DNA from: Aldehydirespirator sp965220645
Lineage (GTDB): Bacteria; Actinomycetota; Acidimicrobiia; Acidimicrobiales; Aldehydirespiratoraceae
Direction: 5' to 3'
Assembly: GCA_965220645.1 (NCBI GenBank)
Contig: OZ244836.1
Span: forward strand, 2,666,001 to 2,730,000
Length of the DNA stretch: 64,000 bases
Under the pieces are notes generated by a model. That model was not told where the DNA came from and did no database searches. It was given only the letters and a program-made list of their open reading frames with translations. Each line of letters begins with the position of its first letter. Position 1 is the first letter of the stretch. Shown in pieces: positions 1-8,337 of the stretch. A program made the translations under genes and the position numbers.

Positions 1-584
1 ACGCCGAAGGCAAGTTCTTTGAGTTGAGCCTCGACATCGGCTCGGTTGACGTGTTCATCGGGCTGTTCCTGGGGGCCATGGTCCCGTTCCTCTTCGCGGC
101 CCTCACCATCGATGCCGTAGGCCGGGCTGCCAACAAGATGATCGAGGAGGTGCGCCGGCAGTTCCGCGAGATCCCGGGGCTGCGCGAGGGCACCCCCGGT
201 GTCCAGCCGGACTCCGCGGCATGCGTGGCCATCTCCACGCAGGCATCGCTGCGCGAGATGCTGGCGCCGGGCGCGCTGGCCGTGGTCGTGCCGCTGGTGA
301 TCGGGTTCATCGATGTGGACGCGCTGGGCGGCTTCCTGGCCGGAGCACTGGTGACCGGTTTCGCGTTGGCCATCTTCATGGCCAACGCCGGCGGAGCCTG
401 GGACAACGCCAAGAAGTACATTGAGGCCGGTGCCCACGGTGGCAAGGGGTCCGACCAGCACAAGGCTGCGGTGGTCGGCGACACCGTCGGCGACCCGTTC
501 AAGGACACTGCGGGGCCGTCGATGAACATTCTCATCAAGGTGATGACGATCGTGTCGCTGGTGTTCGCCTCGGCCTTCGTCTAG
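1..584 (+). CDS. hppA: Membrane-bound H+-translocating pyrophosphatase, C-terminal part
   Basis: The reading frame is open from the window edge (first full codon at base 3), so this is the 3' part of a gene starting upstream; about 193 residues are visible of a family usually near 700. The protein hydrolyses pyrophosphate and pumps H+ (or Na+) across the membrane. Visible hallmarks are several hydrophobic helices and the conserved C-terminal block GDTVGDPFKDTAGPSMNILI, which carries substrate-binding Asp and Lys residues. The residue that separates K+-dependent from K+-independent enzymes lies upstream of the window, so the subtype cannot be called. The stop overlaps by a few bases, tail to tail, with the convergent alcohol dehydrogenase gene. 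Confidence 0.95.
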   Translation, partial: AEGKFFELSLDIGSVDVFIGLFLGAMVPFLFAALTIDAVGRAANKMIEEVRRQFREIPGLREGTPGVQPDSAACVAISTQASLREMLAPGALAVVVPLVIGFIDVDALGGFLAGALVTGFALAIFMANAGGAWDNAKKYIEAGAHGGKGSDQHKAAVVGDTVGDPFKDTAGPSMNILIKVMTIVSLVFASAFV

Positions 585-1687
585 GTCGGAGCGGCCACCT
601 CCACCACTGTCCGCACGCCCTCGGCGGAGCGAAGCCGGTCGAAGCCCTCGTTCACGCCGTCCAGCGGTACCCGGTGGGTGATCATGGACTCCAGGTCCAG
701 TTCGCCGCGCTGCCACAGTCCCACCAGCCGCGGGATGTCGCGACTCGGCCAGCAGTCGCCCAGCAAGCTGCCCACCAGCCGCTTCTGCTGCAGCATGAAC
801 AGCGTCGCTGAGCCGATGTCCACGGTGTGCTCGGGCGGGGGCGCGCCGACCACCACGGTGGTGCCCCCGGCGCCGGTTACCTCTAGGCCGAGTTGCACGA
901 GGTCGGCCACGCCGGCCGTCTCGAAGGCGTAGTCGGCGCCGCGGCCGCCGGTGGCGTCGACCACCGCAGCACGCAGTTCGGCGGCCTCGCCACCCACGGC
1001 GTCAGTGGCACCAAGGCTCAAAGCCGCTGAGCGGCGCGATGCCACCGGGTCGGAGGCCACGATGCGGGCCGCTCCCGCGATGCGGGCTCCCTGCACCGCG
1101 GAGATCCCCACACCCCCCAGTCCGGTGACCACCACCGTGGAGCCCCGCTCGACAGCCGCGGTGTTGAGCACCGCGCCCACCCCGGTCTGCACCGCGCAGC
1201 CGATCAGGCAGGCCACTTCGAGGGGGACGTCATCGTCGAGGCGCACCACGCCCGAGGCCGGAACCACGGTGCGCTGCGCGAACGCGCCCACGCCCAGACC
1301 CCGGTGCACGAGCTGGCCCTGGCGCGAGAACGGCGACGTGCTGTCGGGGCGGGTGCCGGCCACGAAGCTCATGGCCTGCGGGCAGCGGCTGGCCTGCTGG
1401 CGGGCGCAGCCTTCGCAGTGCCCGCACGGCGCCAGCGGCGTGATCATCACCTTGTCGCCCTCTGCCACATGGCTCACCCCGTCACCCACCGCGGCCACCA
1501 CTCCGGCCGCCTCGTGGCCGAGCACCGCCGGGAACATGTAGCCCCCCTCGACGATGGTGAGGTCGCTGTGGCAGACGCCGCTGTGGCTCACGGCCACGCA
1601 CACCTCGCCCGGCCGGGGATCGGCCAGGTCGAGATCGTCCACGATCTCCAGCGGGGAACCCGGATCGGTCAACAGGGCGGCTCTCAC
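581..1687 (-). CDS. Zinc-dependent alcohol dehydrogenase (class III-like MDR)
   Basis: A 368-residue medium-chain dehydrogenase/reductase that should oxidise an alcohol or thiol adduct with NAD. Catalytic zinc ligands are visible as Cys39 (SGVCHSD), His58 (LGHE) and Cys164 (LIGCAVQTG). The structural zinc lobe is CGHCEGC with Cys88, 91, 94 and 102. A Rossmann motif GLGGVG lies near residues 189-194. The Cys164 context is the class III/Zn-ADH type rather than the threonine-dehydrogenase type. The gene is followed on the same strand by no partner and is convergent with hppA. The substrate cannot be told; mycobacterial relatives act on aldehydes, alcohols or mycothiol adducts. Confidence 0.88.
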   Translation of the reverse strand: MRAALLTDPGSPLEIVDDLDLADPRPGEVCVAVSHSGVCHSDLTIVEGGYMFPAVLGHEAAGVVAAVGDGVSHVAEGDKVMITPLAPCGHCEGCARQQASRCPQAMSFVAGTRPDSTSPFSRQGQLVHRGLGVGAFAQRTVVPASGVVRLDDDVPLEVACLIGCAVQTGVGAVLNTAAVERGSTVVVTGLGGVGISAVQGARIAGAARIVASDPVASRRSAALSLGATDAVGGEAAELRAAVVDATGGRGADYAFETAGVADLVQLGLEVTGAGGTTVVVGAPPPEHTVDIGSATLFMLQQKRLVGSLLGDCWPSRDIPRLVGLWQRGELDLESMITHRVPLDGVNEGFDRLRSAEGVRTVVEVAAPT

Positions 1688-1720
1688 AGGGCGCCAACCC
1701 TACTTCGCAATCAGATCTTG

Positions 1721-2587
1721 CTAGACCTCGAACGGTCCGCCGCGGGTGGTGGGACCCACCCTGGCCAGCACCAGCGACATCACCCGGTGGGCCGCGTCGA
1801 CGGCCGCTACCGGGGCGGCCCCGGCCCGCCGCGACATCAGATAGCCGGCCACGAACCCGTCGGTCGCACCGGTGCGATCAACAACAGTGGCCGGAAGCGA
1901 CGGCTCGCGGTAGTGCGAGCCCTCGGCGGTGATCACCGCGGTGCGCTCCGGTCCCATCACGATCGTGCAGCCGCTTCCCTCGATGGGCCGGTCAGTGCCG
2001 AGGCCCAGGCGAGCGTGGTCGCGCCTGGTGAAGATCACCGTGTCGGGCTGCACCGCCGTCACCAGCTCGGCGAAAGCCGCCGCGCCGAAATGCGCGACCT
2101 CGTCGGCGGACAGCCCGGTGAGGGTTACCGGCACCCGACGTTCCAATGCCCCGGCAACGACGCCCTCCACCACGGTCGCGAGGGGATCGGCCATGAGTGA
2201 CCGGGCCGGGACGAACAGCTGCACCGCTCCCACGAGCACCTCGGGATCGGCCTTCGCCAGCCGGACCGAGGCGCCCCTGTCCACCAGCGTCGTGCGATAC
2301 CCCTGCTGCAGCAGGTTGACGGTGACTCCGGTGACACCGTGGACGATCACGTGGGTGTCCACCCCCCGCTGCCGCAAGTCGGCTGTCAGCGCGTCGCCCA
2401 GAGCATCGGCGCCGACCTGGCCGACAAAGCGGGCCGTTCCGCCCCGCTCACAGGTGATGGCCGCAACGTTGGCCGCCGAGCCTCCCCTCACCCTCAGCGT
2501 GCGCGCCTCCGCGACGTGGCCCCGGCGCATCCCGTCGGGAAGCTCGACCACGAGCTCCTCGACCAAGTCCCCGATCGTCAGCAGCAT
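1721..2587 (-). CDS. PfkB-family sugar kinase
   Basis: A 288-residue ribokinase/PfkB-fold protein, expected to phosphorylate a sugar or nucleoside with ATP. The N-terminal glycine-rich block RVRGGSAANVA and the C-terminal catalytic block DRTGATDGF are both present. In the second block the usual GAGD reads GATD, but the catalytic base Asp243 is kept. The lid region is short and no specificity residue can be read. It sits 33 bp upstream of the alcohol dehydrogenase on the same strand, so the two may be co-transcribed. The substrate is unknown. Confidence 0.8.
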   Translation of the reverse strand: MLLTIGDLVEELVVELPDGMRRGHVAEARTLRVRGGSAANVAAITCERGGTARFVGQVGADALGDALTADLRQRGVDTHVIVHGVTGVTVNLLQQGYRTTLVDRGASVRLAKADPEVLVGAVQLFVPARSLMADPLATVVEGVVAGALERRVPVTLTGLSADEVAHFGAAAFAELVTAVQPDTVIFTRRDHARLGLGTDRPIEGSGCTIVMGPERTAVITAEGSHYREPSLPATVVDRTGATDGFVAGYLMSRRAGAAPVAAVDAAHRVMSLVLARVGPTTRGGPFEV

Positions 2588-2683
2588 CGCCCTCCGAGCC
2601 GGTCTGCAGGACGCGGCCCCACTCCGGCGCAGCCCTCTCGTCGCCCTCCGCGCCCTCTGAGCCGGTCACTGTAGTGTGCGGTC

Positions 2684-3586
2684 ATGGTCTCCGAGCTCTT
2701 CGACCCCGAAGCCTGGAGGGCTGTCGACGGCTTCGACGACCTCACCGACATCACCTACCACCGGGCCGTGGATCAGGGAACGGCGCGGGTGGCCTTCAAC
2801 CGTCCCGAGGTGCGCAACGCCTTCCGTCCCCACACCGTGGACGAGCTGTACCGCTGCCTCGACCACGCCCGGATGACAAGCGATGTGGGCTGCGTGCTGC
2901 TGACCGGCAACGGCCCGTCTCCCCGCGACGGGGGTTGGGCCTTCTGCTCGGGCGGGGACCAGCGGATCCGGGGCCGCGACGGCTACCGGTACGCCTCCGG
3001 CGAGACCGGCGACACCATCGACGGCGGGCGTTCGGGGCGGCTGCACATCCTGGAGGTGCAGCGCCTGGTCCGCATGATGCCCAAGGTGGTGATCGCAGTG
3101 GTGCCGGGCTGGGCCGTGGGCGGGGGCCACAGCCTGCACGCGGTGGCCGATCTGACCCTGGCCAGCGCCGAGCAGGGCCTGTTCAAGCAGACCGACACCG
3201 ACGTGGCCAGCTTCGACGGCGGCTTCGGCTCGGCCTACCTGGCCAGGCTGATCGGCCAGAAGCGGGCCCGCGAGATCTTCTTTCTGGGACGCACCTACTC
3301 GGCCCAGGAGGCCTTCGAGATGGGCATGGTCAACAAGGTGGTCCCCCACGCCGAGCTCGAGCCGGTGGCATTGGAGTGGGCGCGCGAGATCAACGCCAAG
3401 AGCCCGACCGCGCAGCGGATGGTGAAGTTCGCGCTGAACCTCGTCGACGACGGGCTCATCGGACAGCAGGTGTTCGCAGGCGAGGCCACCCGGCTGGCCT
3501 ACATGACTGACGAGGCCGCCGAGGGCCGCGACGCCTTCCTGCACAAGCGTCCCCCCGACTGGTCACCCTTCGACTGGCACTACTGA
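2684..3586 (+). CDS. menB: 1,4-dihydroxy-2-naphthoyl-CoA synthase
   Basis: A crotonase-fold enzyme of menaquinone biosynthesis that cyclises o-succinylbenzoyl-CoA to 1,4-dihydroxy-2-naphthoyl-CoA. The 300-residue length fits actinobacterial MenB. Diagnostic pieces are the N-terminal FNRPEVRNAFRPHTVDEL, the oxyanion-hole block WAFCSGGDQRIRG, the central GWAVGGGHSLH, the MenB-specific SFDGGFGSAYLAR, and the C-terminal WSPFDWHY, where the terminal Tyr typifies MenB rather than a general enoyl-CoA hydratase. No other men genes are adjacent. The ATG at 2684 is the only start giving the family N-terminus. It implies the host respires with menaquinone. Confidence 0.96.
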   Translation: MVSELFDPEAWRAVDGFDDLTDITYHRAVDQGTARVAFNRPEVRNAFRPHTVDELYRCLDHARMTSDVGCVLLTGNGPSPRDGGWAFCSGGDQRIRGRDGYRYASGETGDTIDGGRSGRLHILEVQRLVRMMPKVVIAVVPGWAVGGGHSLHAVADLTLASAEQGLFKQTDTDVASFDGGFGSAYLARLIGQKRAREIFFLGRTYSAQEAFEMGMVNKVVPHAELEPVALEWAREINAKSPTAQRMVKFALNLVDDGLIGQQVFAGEATRLAYMTDEAAEGRDAFLHKRPPDWSPFDWHY

Positions 3587-3620
3587 GGGCCGTCGCTCCC
3601 GACCGCCACAGTAGACCGGA

Positions 3621-4793
3621 TTATGTCGGCGCGACGAAGGCGGCGACGGTCTCTATGTGGGAGGTGAGGGGGAACAGGTCGACCACGGTCCAGCGGTCGA
3701 GGGCGTAGCCGCAGTCGATGAGGCGGCGGGCGTCCTTGGCGAACGACGACGGGTCGCAGCTCACCAGCACCACCAGGCGGGGCTTGCACGACAGCAGCGG
3801 TCGAACGGCCGCTTCGCCGAGCCCCGAGCGGGCCGGATCGGCCACCACGATGCTGGCTGGCGACGCCCGCCACTTCTCCACCGGGATCCGCAGCACTTTG
3901 GCGCCCTCTCCCAGGTTGACCCGGGCGTCGGCCGCGGCGTCGACGCTTCGCTCGATTGCGGTGACCTTGCGGCCGGTCCCGACTGTGCCCGCGAACAGCC
4001 CCACCCCGGCGTAGGCGTCCACCATCGGCCCGTCGTCGGCTAGGGCCTCCACCATCTCGTCCACCTCGTCTATGAGCGCCTCCGCGCCCGCCGGCCGGTT
4101 CTGGAAGAACGACCGGGCCGAGATCCTCCACCGCCGGCCCGACAACTCCTCATGTATCCAGGCCCGCCGGTCGCTGTCGAGTTCATCGGTTCCCACCACC
4201 ATCACGTCGTCGGGGACCGCTACCTCCTCCACGGTGGGGGTCACCACCACCAACCGTTCACCGGTGCGGGAGCCCACCCGGATGAACACCCCGTCGGCGG
4301 GTCCGTAGCGGCCCTCCACCAGCAGCTCCTCGGCGCCGTCGTCCACCGCTCCGCAGTCCTCGGGTATGACTACCTCGTGGCTGGAGCGGGTCATGAACCC
4401 GGCCCGCCCGTCCACCACTTTGGCCCGCACTGTGGTGCGGCCCCGGTCGGCGTCGAGCATCCGCAGGGCCGGGGTCGGCGCGTCCACGCCGTGGCGGGTG
4501 AGCTGGTCCACGACGATGGATGCCTTCATCTGCATCTGGGCCCGAGAGTCGACGTGGAGCATGTCGCACCCGCCGCAGCCCTCGAGGTGATGTTCGCACG
4601 CCACCGGAACACGGTGAGGTGACTCCTCGAGCACCTCGATGACCCTCGCCCTGGCCCACCGCCGATCGACGGTATGGATCTCGGCGGTGACCAGCTCTCC
4701 GGGAAGGGCCCCCTCGACGAAGACAACTCGCCCATCGCTGCCCCGAGCCACCCCGACGCCGTCACGCGCTGTGGCCGTGACCCGCAACTCCAC
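3621..4793 (-). CDS. RNA uracil-C5 methyltransferase (TrmA/RlmC/RlmD family)
   Basis: A 390-residue SAM-dependent enzyme that makes 5-methyluridine in tRNA or 23S rRNA. The N-terminal TRAM domain covers roughly residues 1-58. A Fe-S cluster-type cysteine group follows, Cys66, Cys73 and Cys76 (CEHHLEGCGGC), with a fourth candidate further on in PEDCGAV. The SAM site includes DAYAGVGLFAG. The catalytic nucleophile is Cys346 in LVSCDPSSFAKDARRL, and the general base is Glu381 in SHIETVA. These are all expected of an active enzyme. Which uridine it modifies cannot be read from sequence. It is divergent from rpe across about 120 bp. Confidence 0.88.
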   Translation of the reverse strand: MELRVTATARDGVGVARGSDGRVVFVEGALPGELVTAEIHTVDRRWARARVIEVLEESPHRVPVACEHHLEGCGGCDMLHVDSRAQMQMKASIVVDQLTRHGVDAPTPALRMLDADRGRTTVRAKVVDGRAGFMTRSSHEVVIPEDCGAVDDGAEELLVEGRYGPADGVFIRVGSRTGERLVVVTPTVEEVAVPDDVMVVGTDELDSDRRAWIHEELSGRRWRISARSFFQNRPAGAEALIDEVDEMVEALADDGPMVDAYAGVGLFAGTVGTGRKVTAIERSVDAAADARVNLGEGAKVLRIPVEKWRASPASIVVADPARSGLGEAAVRPLLSCKPRLVVLVSCDPSSFAKDARRLIDCGYALDRWTVVDLFPLTSHIETVAAFVAPT

Positions 4794-4917
4794 GCCGCGA
4801 CGGTATCGGCGCCGCCGGCGTTAGCGACCAACCTCCTGATCGGCGTCCAGGCTCGATCCTCCTGGAGCCGCCGCCACGAACCTCCTCGAGCGGTGCAGGC
4901 GCGGTTAGGGTTCAAAC

Positions 4918-5574
4918 GTGGCTGTGGAGATAGCGCCCTCGGTGCTGGCGGCCGACGCTTCACGCCTGGGCGAGGAGTGCCAGGCCATCGCCGAGGCGGG
5001 GGCCCACCGGGTCCACTGGGACGTCATGGACGGGGTGTTCGTGCCCAACCTCACCTTCGGACCCGACGTGGTGGCGGCATGCCGGCCGCTGGTGGACCTG
5101 CACTTCGAGGCCCACCTCATGGTGGTCAAGCCCGACGAGTTGGCCCCTCTCTACATCGAGGCCGGCTGCGACACCGTGCTGATCCACGCCGAGACCTGCC
5201 CCCACCTGCACCGCTCCCTTTCCGCCATCTCCGAGGCCGGCGCCCGCTGCGGAGTGGTGCTCAACCCGCACACGCCCGCGTCGAGCATTACCGAGGTCAT
5301 GCCGATGATCGACGAGGTGCTCGTGATGACGGTGAACCCCGGCTTCGGTGGACAGCGCTACATCGCCTCCGTCGAGTCGAAGATCGCCGCGGTGCGACAG
5401 ATGATCGAGGACTCGGGCCGCAGCATCGACTTGGAGGTCGACGGGGGCATCACGGCGGCGACCGCTCCTGCCGCGGTGGGGGCCGGGGCGAACGTGCTGG
5501 TGGCCGGATCCGCGGTGTTCGGCCACCGCGAGGGCCCGGCAATTGCCATCAAGGAGCTGTTGGCCAGCGTCTGA
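4918..5574 (+). CDS. rpe: Ribulose-phosphate 3-epimerase
   Basis: A 218-residue TIM-barrel enzyme that interconverts ribulose-5-phosphate and xylulose-5-phosphate in the pentose phosphate pathway. The family blocks are all present: IAPSVLAAD at the N-terminus, the metal-binding HWDVMDGVFVPN, EAHLMV, the catalytic-loop MTVNPGFGGQ, and the phosphate-binding LEVDGGI and AGSAVFG. The start is the GTG at 4918, which gives the family-typical N-terminus. It stands alone between the divergent methyltransferase and the convergent clpP. Confidence 0.97.
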   Translation: MAVEIAPSVLAADASRLGEECQAIAEAGAHRVHWDVMDGVFVPNLTFGPDVVAACRPLVDLHFEAHLMVVKPDELAPLYIEAGCDTVLIHAETCPHLHRSLSAISEAGARCGVVLNPHTPASSITEVMPMIDEVLVMTVNPGFGGQRYIASVESKIAAVRQMIEDSGRSIDLEVDGGITAATAPAAVGAGANVLVAGSAVFGHREGPAIAIKELLASV

Positions 5575-5684
5575 GTCGGGCGCGGGGCCCGGGCTGTAAG
5601 GCGAATTGGCAGCAGAACGCCCGCTATCGGTGCGCAGCGCTGCCAGTTCCGACCGCAGCTGCTCCGCGACCGCGACACACGGCG

Positions 5685-6314
5685 CTAGAGCATCTCCCCG
5701 CGCTTGACGATGACGTGGTCGATGATGCCGTAGTCCTTGGCCTCCGACGCGGTGAACCAGCGGTCCCGGTCGGAGTCGGCCTCGATCTGATCGACGCTCT
5801 GGCCGGTGTGGTGGGCGATGCGCTCCTGCAGGAGCTTCTTGGTGTAGGCCATCTGCTCAGCCTGGATGGCGATGTCGGTGGCCTGGCCCCGTACGCCGCC
5901 GAGGGGCTGGTGCATCATGATCCGGGCATGGGGCAGGGCGTAGCGCTTGCCCGGAGCCCCCGCGCACAGCAGGAACTGCCCCATTGACGCCCCGAGGCCG
6001 ATGCAGATCGTGCCCACTTCGGGCTGGATGAACTGCATGGTGTCGTAGATGGCCATGCCGGAGGTGACCGAGCCGCCGGGGCTGTTGATGTAGAGCCAGA
6101 TGGGCTTGGCGGCGTCCTGGCCCTCCAGGTACAGCAGCTGGGCCATGATGAAGTTGGCGATCTCGTCGTTGACGTCGGATCCGAGCAGCACGATGCGGTC
6201 CTGCAGCAGCCGGTTGTAGACCTCGTTGTGACGGTTGGCGGCGGTGGTCGGCGTCTCGAAGCCGACCTCGTCGGGTTCGGGACGAGGTCGGGGCGGCAAT
6301 GAATGCGAGCTCAT
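5685..6314 (-). CDS. clpP: ATP-dependent Clp protease proteolytic subunit
   Basis: A 209-residue serine protease subunit that forms the degradation chamber used with a ClpX or ClpC unfoldase. The catalytic triad is visible as Ser110 (GLGASMGQFLL), His135 (RIMMHQPLGG) and Asp184 (SDRDRWF). The handle helix and the YINSPGG block are typical. The first 25 or so residues are a Pro/Glu-rich extension that is probably cleaved as a propeptide. The gene is monocistronic here, with no clpX or second clpP beside it, although actinobacteria usually carry two clpP genes. Confidence 0.96.
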   Translation of the reverse strand: MSSHSLPPRPRPEPDEVGFETPTTAANRHNEVYNRLLQDRIVLLGSDVNDEIANFIMAQLLYLEGQDAAKPIWLYINSPGGSVTSGMAIYDTMQFIQPEVGTICIGLGASMGQFLLCAGAPGKRYALPHARIMMHQPLGGVRGQATDIAIQAEQMAYTKKLLQERIAHHTGQSVDQIEADSDRDRWFTASEAKDYGIIDHVIVKRGEML

Positions 6315-6434
6315 GGAGACGAGGCTACCGGTGCTGTCTGGTGATCCCGACCGGCTTGGATCCAGACAAGCTTTTTCTGATATTTCATGATTATTCAGTA
6401 GTGTCTGTCACACCCTGGTTGTATAGTTACATGC

Positions 6435-7624
6435 ATGGAATTCATGGTTGGCTCTGACCGGTCGAACGGTATCGGGGTTTGCATGACTGATGCCGATGTG
6501 GGCTCGTTGAGCGACGGCGAGCTGGTTGAGCGGATGGCGTTGTTGGGGCGAGAGCGGTCGCGGGTGGAGGCGTTGCTGGCAGAAGCCGCCGCGGAGATGC
6601 ACCGGCGCGATGGTGGTCGAGCCACGGCGGCGATGATGCGCGAGCGGCTGAACGTCTCAGCTCGTCAGGCAACCGCCGACACCGAACTGGCCGCGTCGCT
6701 TGGCCCGTTCCCTGCGACGATGGAGGCTGGCGGGCTGGGGAGATCACTGCGGGTCATGCCCGGGTGATCGCTCGGGTGGCCGCCGATCCCGACCATGCTG
6801 ATGAGTCGGCTCTGTTGGAGATGGCCCGGGGCTATCCGGTGGACATGTTCGCCCGCATGACCCGGCACATCATGAAGCCCGGCACGTCGGCTCAGGAGCG
6901 CAACCGCCAGCACGAGAACCGGTGGGCGTCGCTGGTTCAGAACCCCGACGGATCCTGGCGGCTGTCGGCGTACTTCGACGCCGACGACGGCAAGCGCGTC
7001 AGCGTGGCCTTCAACGCCATGGTGCGAACCCACCGCACGGGCACCACCGTGTACGGGTCCGGCCCCATTCAAGGGGACACTGCCCGCCAGCGTCGGGCCG
7101 ACGCGCTGGCCAACCTGATCACCGGTGAGGGCCCGCACCGGCGCCCCAAGACGACGCTGTTGGTGATCGCCGACTACGACACCGTGACCCGCGAACTCAA
7201 GAACCTGCGCTATGACGACGGCCTGCCCGTCGCGGCGGACCAGATCGCCAAGCTCGCAGCCGAAGCCGAGATCCTGCCCGCCATCTTCAACACCGACGGC
7301 GACCCGCTGTGGCTGGGCCGATCCAAACGCGACGCCAGCTTCGGTCAGCGCATCGTGCTGGCAGCCCGCGACGGCGGCTGCGTCAACTGCGCCGCCCCCG
7401 CAGAAGCCGGCGAACCCCACCACATCAGATGGCACAGCCGCGGCGGTCCCACCGACATCACCAACCTCGCCTTGTTGTGCGAACGCTGCCACCACCTCAC
7501 CCACGACGACGGATGGCAACTAAACCGCGAGAAGCGGCAACACCGCCTCCGGCCCCCAAGTACGCCGTCGCCGAGACACGGCACGACACCCAGCCCGCAG
7601 CGCAACCCAATCCTGACGACCTGA
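6435..7624 (+). pseudogene. DUF222/HNH endonuclease gene with a frameshift
   Basis: Two reading frames together make one DUF222 + HNH protein. The first covers 6435-6767 and the second runs to 7624. The expected junction reads GLGEITAGHARVIARVAADP, and it is restored if one base is added in the run CTGGGG at 6735-6740. The C-terminal HNH zinc-finger nuclease is intact: CVNC, then GEPHHIRWHSRGG, NLALLCERCHH. DUF222-HNH proteins are abundant in actinobacteria and of unclear role, many tied to mobile DNA. The break could be a real mutation, a -1 programmed shift on the G run, or a sequencing error. A TATAGT hexamer at 6422-6427 may be its -10 box. Confidence 0.8.
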
Positions 7625-7658
7625 GGCCCCTCCCCCGCGGGCTACCCTGAGCGGACTC

Positions 7659-7746
7659 GCGGACGTGGCGGAATCTGGCAGACGCGCTGGGTTTAGGTCC
7701 CAGTACCCACAAGGGTGTGGGGGTTCGAATCCCCCCGTCCGCACCA
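7659..7746 (+). tRNA. tRNA-Leu (anticodon UAG)
   Basis: The acceptor stem GCGGACG (7659-7665) pairs with CGTCCGC (7736-7742), followed by discriminator A and an encoded CCA (7744-7746). The anticodon arm CTGGG-TTTAGGT-CCCAG places TAG at 7694-7696, which reads leucine CUA codons. A long variable arm, typical of leucine tRNAs, and the T loop TTCGAAT are present. The 3' end directly abuts the broken IS256-type transposase gene. Confidence 0.95.
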
Positions 7747-8122
7747 ACAAAGCGGCCACCAGGTCATCGACTGAGCGCGTTGACACCCCAGCCACATATG
7801 CCTCCATGATCACCGCGTACAGCGCCTTGTCGATGCGCCGGCGCGGCTCGAGCATCGACGGAAAGAAGCTGCCCTTTCTCAGCTTGGGGATCTTCAGCTC
7901 CACGTCCCCCGCCTGGGTGGCCAACAAGCGGCCGCGGTGCCCGTTGCGCTCGGTGCGGCGGTGCTCGCTGCGCTCATAGCGGCCCGCGCCGATCGCCTCG
8001 GCGGCCTCGGCCTCGATCAGCTCCTGGAGCACCAGCTCCACCGCCTCGCGGATCAAACCCGCGCCACCTCCGGCGCGGAAGGTCTCCCACAGCTGCGCCG
8101 TGGCAGAATCAGACAGGGTCAT
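7747..8122 (-). pseudogene. IS256-family transposase, N-terminal remnant
   Basis: The ATG at 8122 has a strong ribosome site (GGAGGACACACCG). The following 125 or so codons encode the start of an IS256/mutator transposase (about 400 residues when complete): an N-terminal helical region with EAVELVLQELIEAEAAEAIG, then ERTERNGHR-type residues and the block DVELKIPKLRKGSFFPS. Homology ends at GVSTRSVDDLVAALL, just where the tRNA-Leu CCA begins, and no catalytic DDE residues remain. The outer end of the element should lie a short way beyond 8180, in the stretch before the IS110 element. It is non-functional. Confidence 0.85.
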
Positions 8123-8337
8123 CGGTGTGTCCTCCTCGATGAGTCGGTGACTTCTTCTCACCGAGGATCACGCCGATGGCCCCCCTACAGGTGGACCCCT
8201 CCGACTACCTCAAACCCCACCACTCGGTTCAGTGCATGATTGGCGGGTGTTGCCGGCTCGCTCTACCACTCGATGCCGTCATGGCCAGGTCCCGTCTTGC
8301 GGCCGGCGACACGATGCGGACCGGCCGGTGTGGCTTG

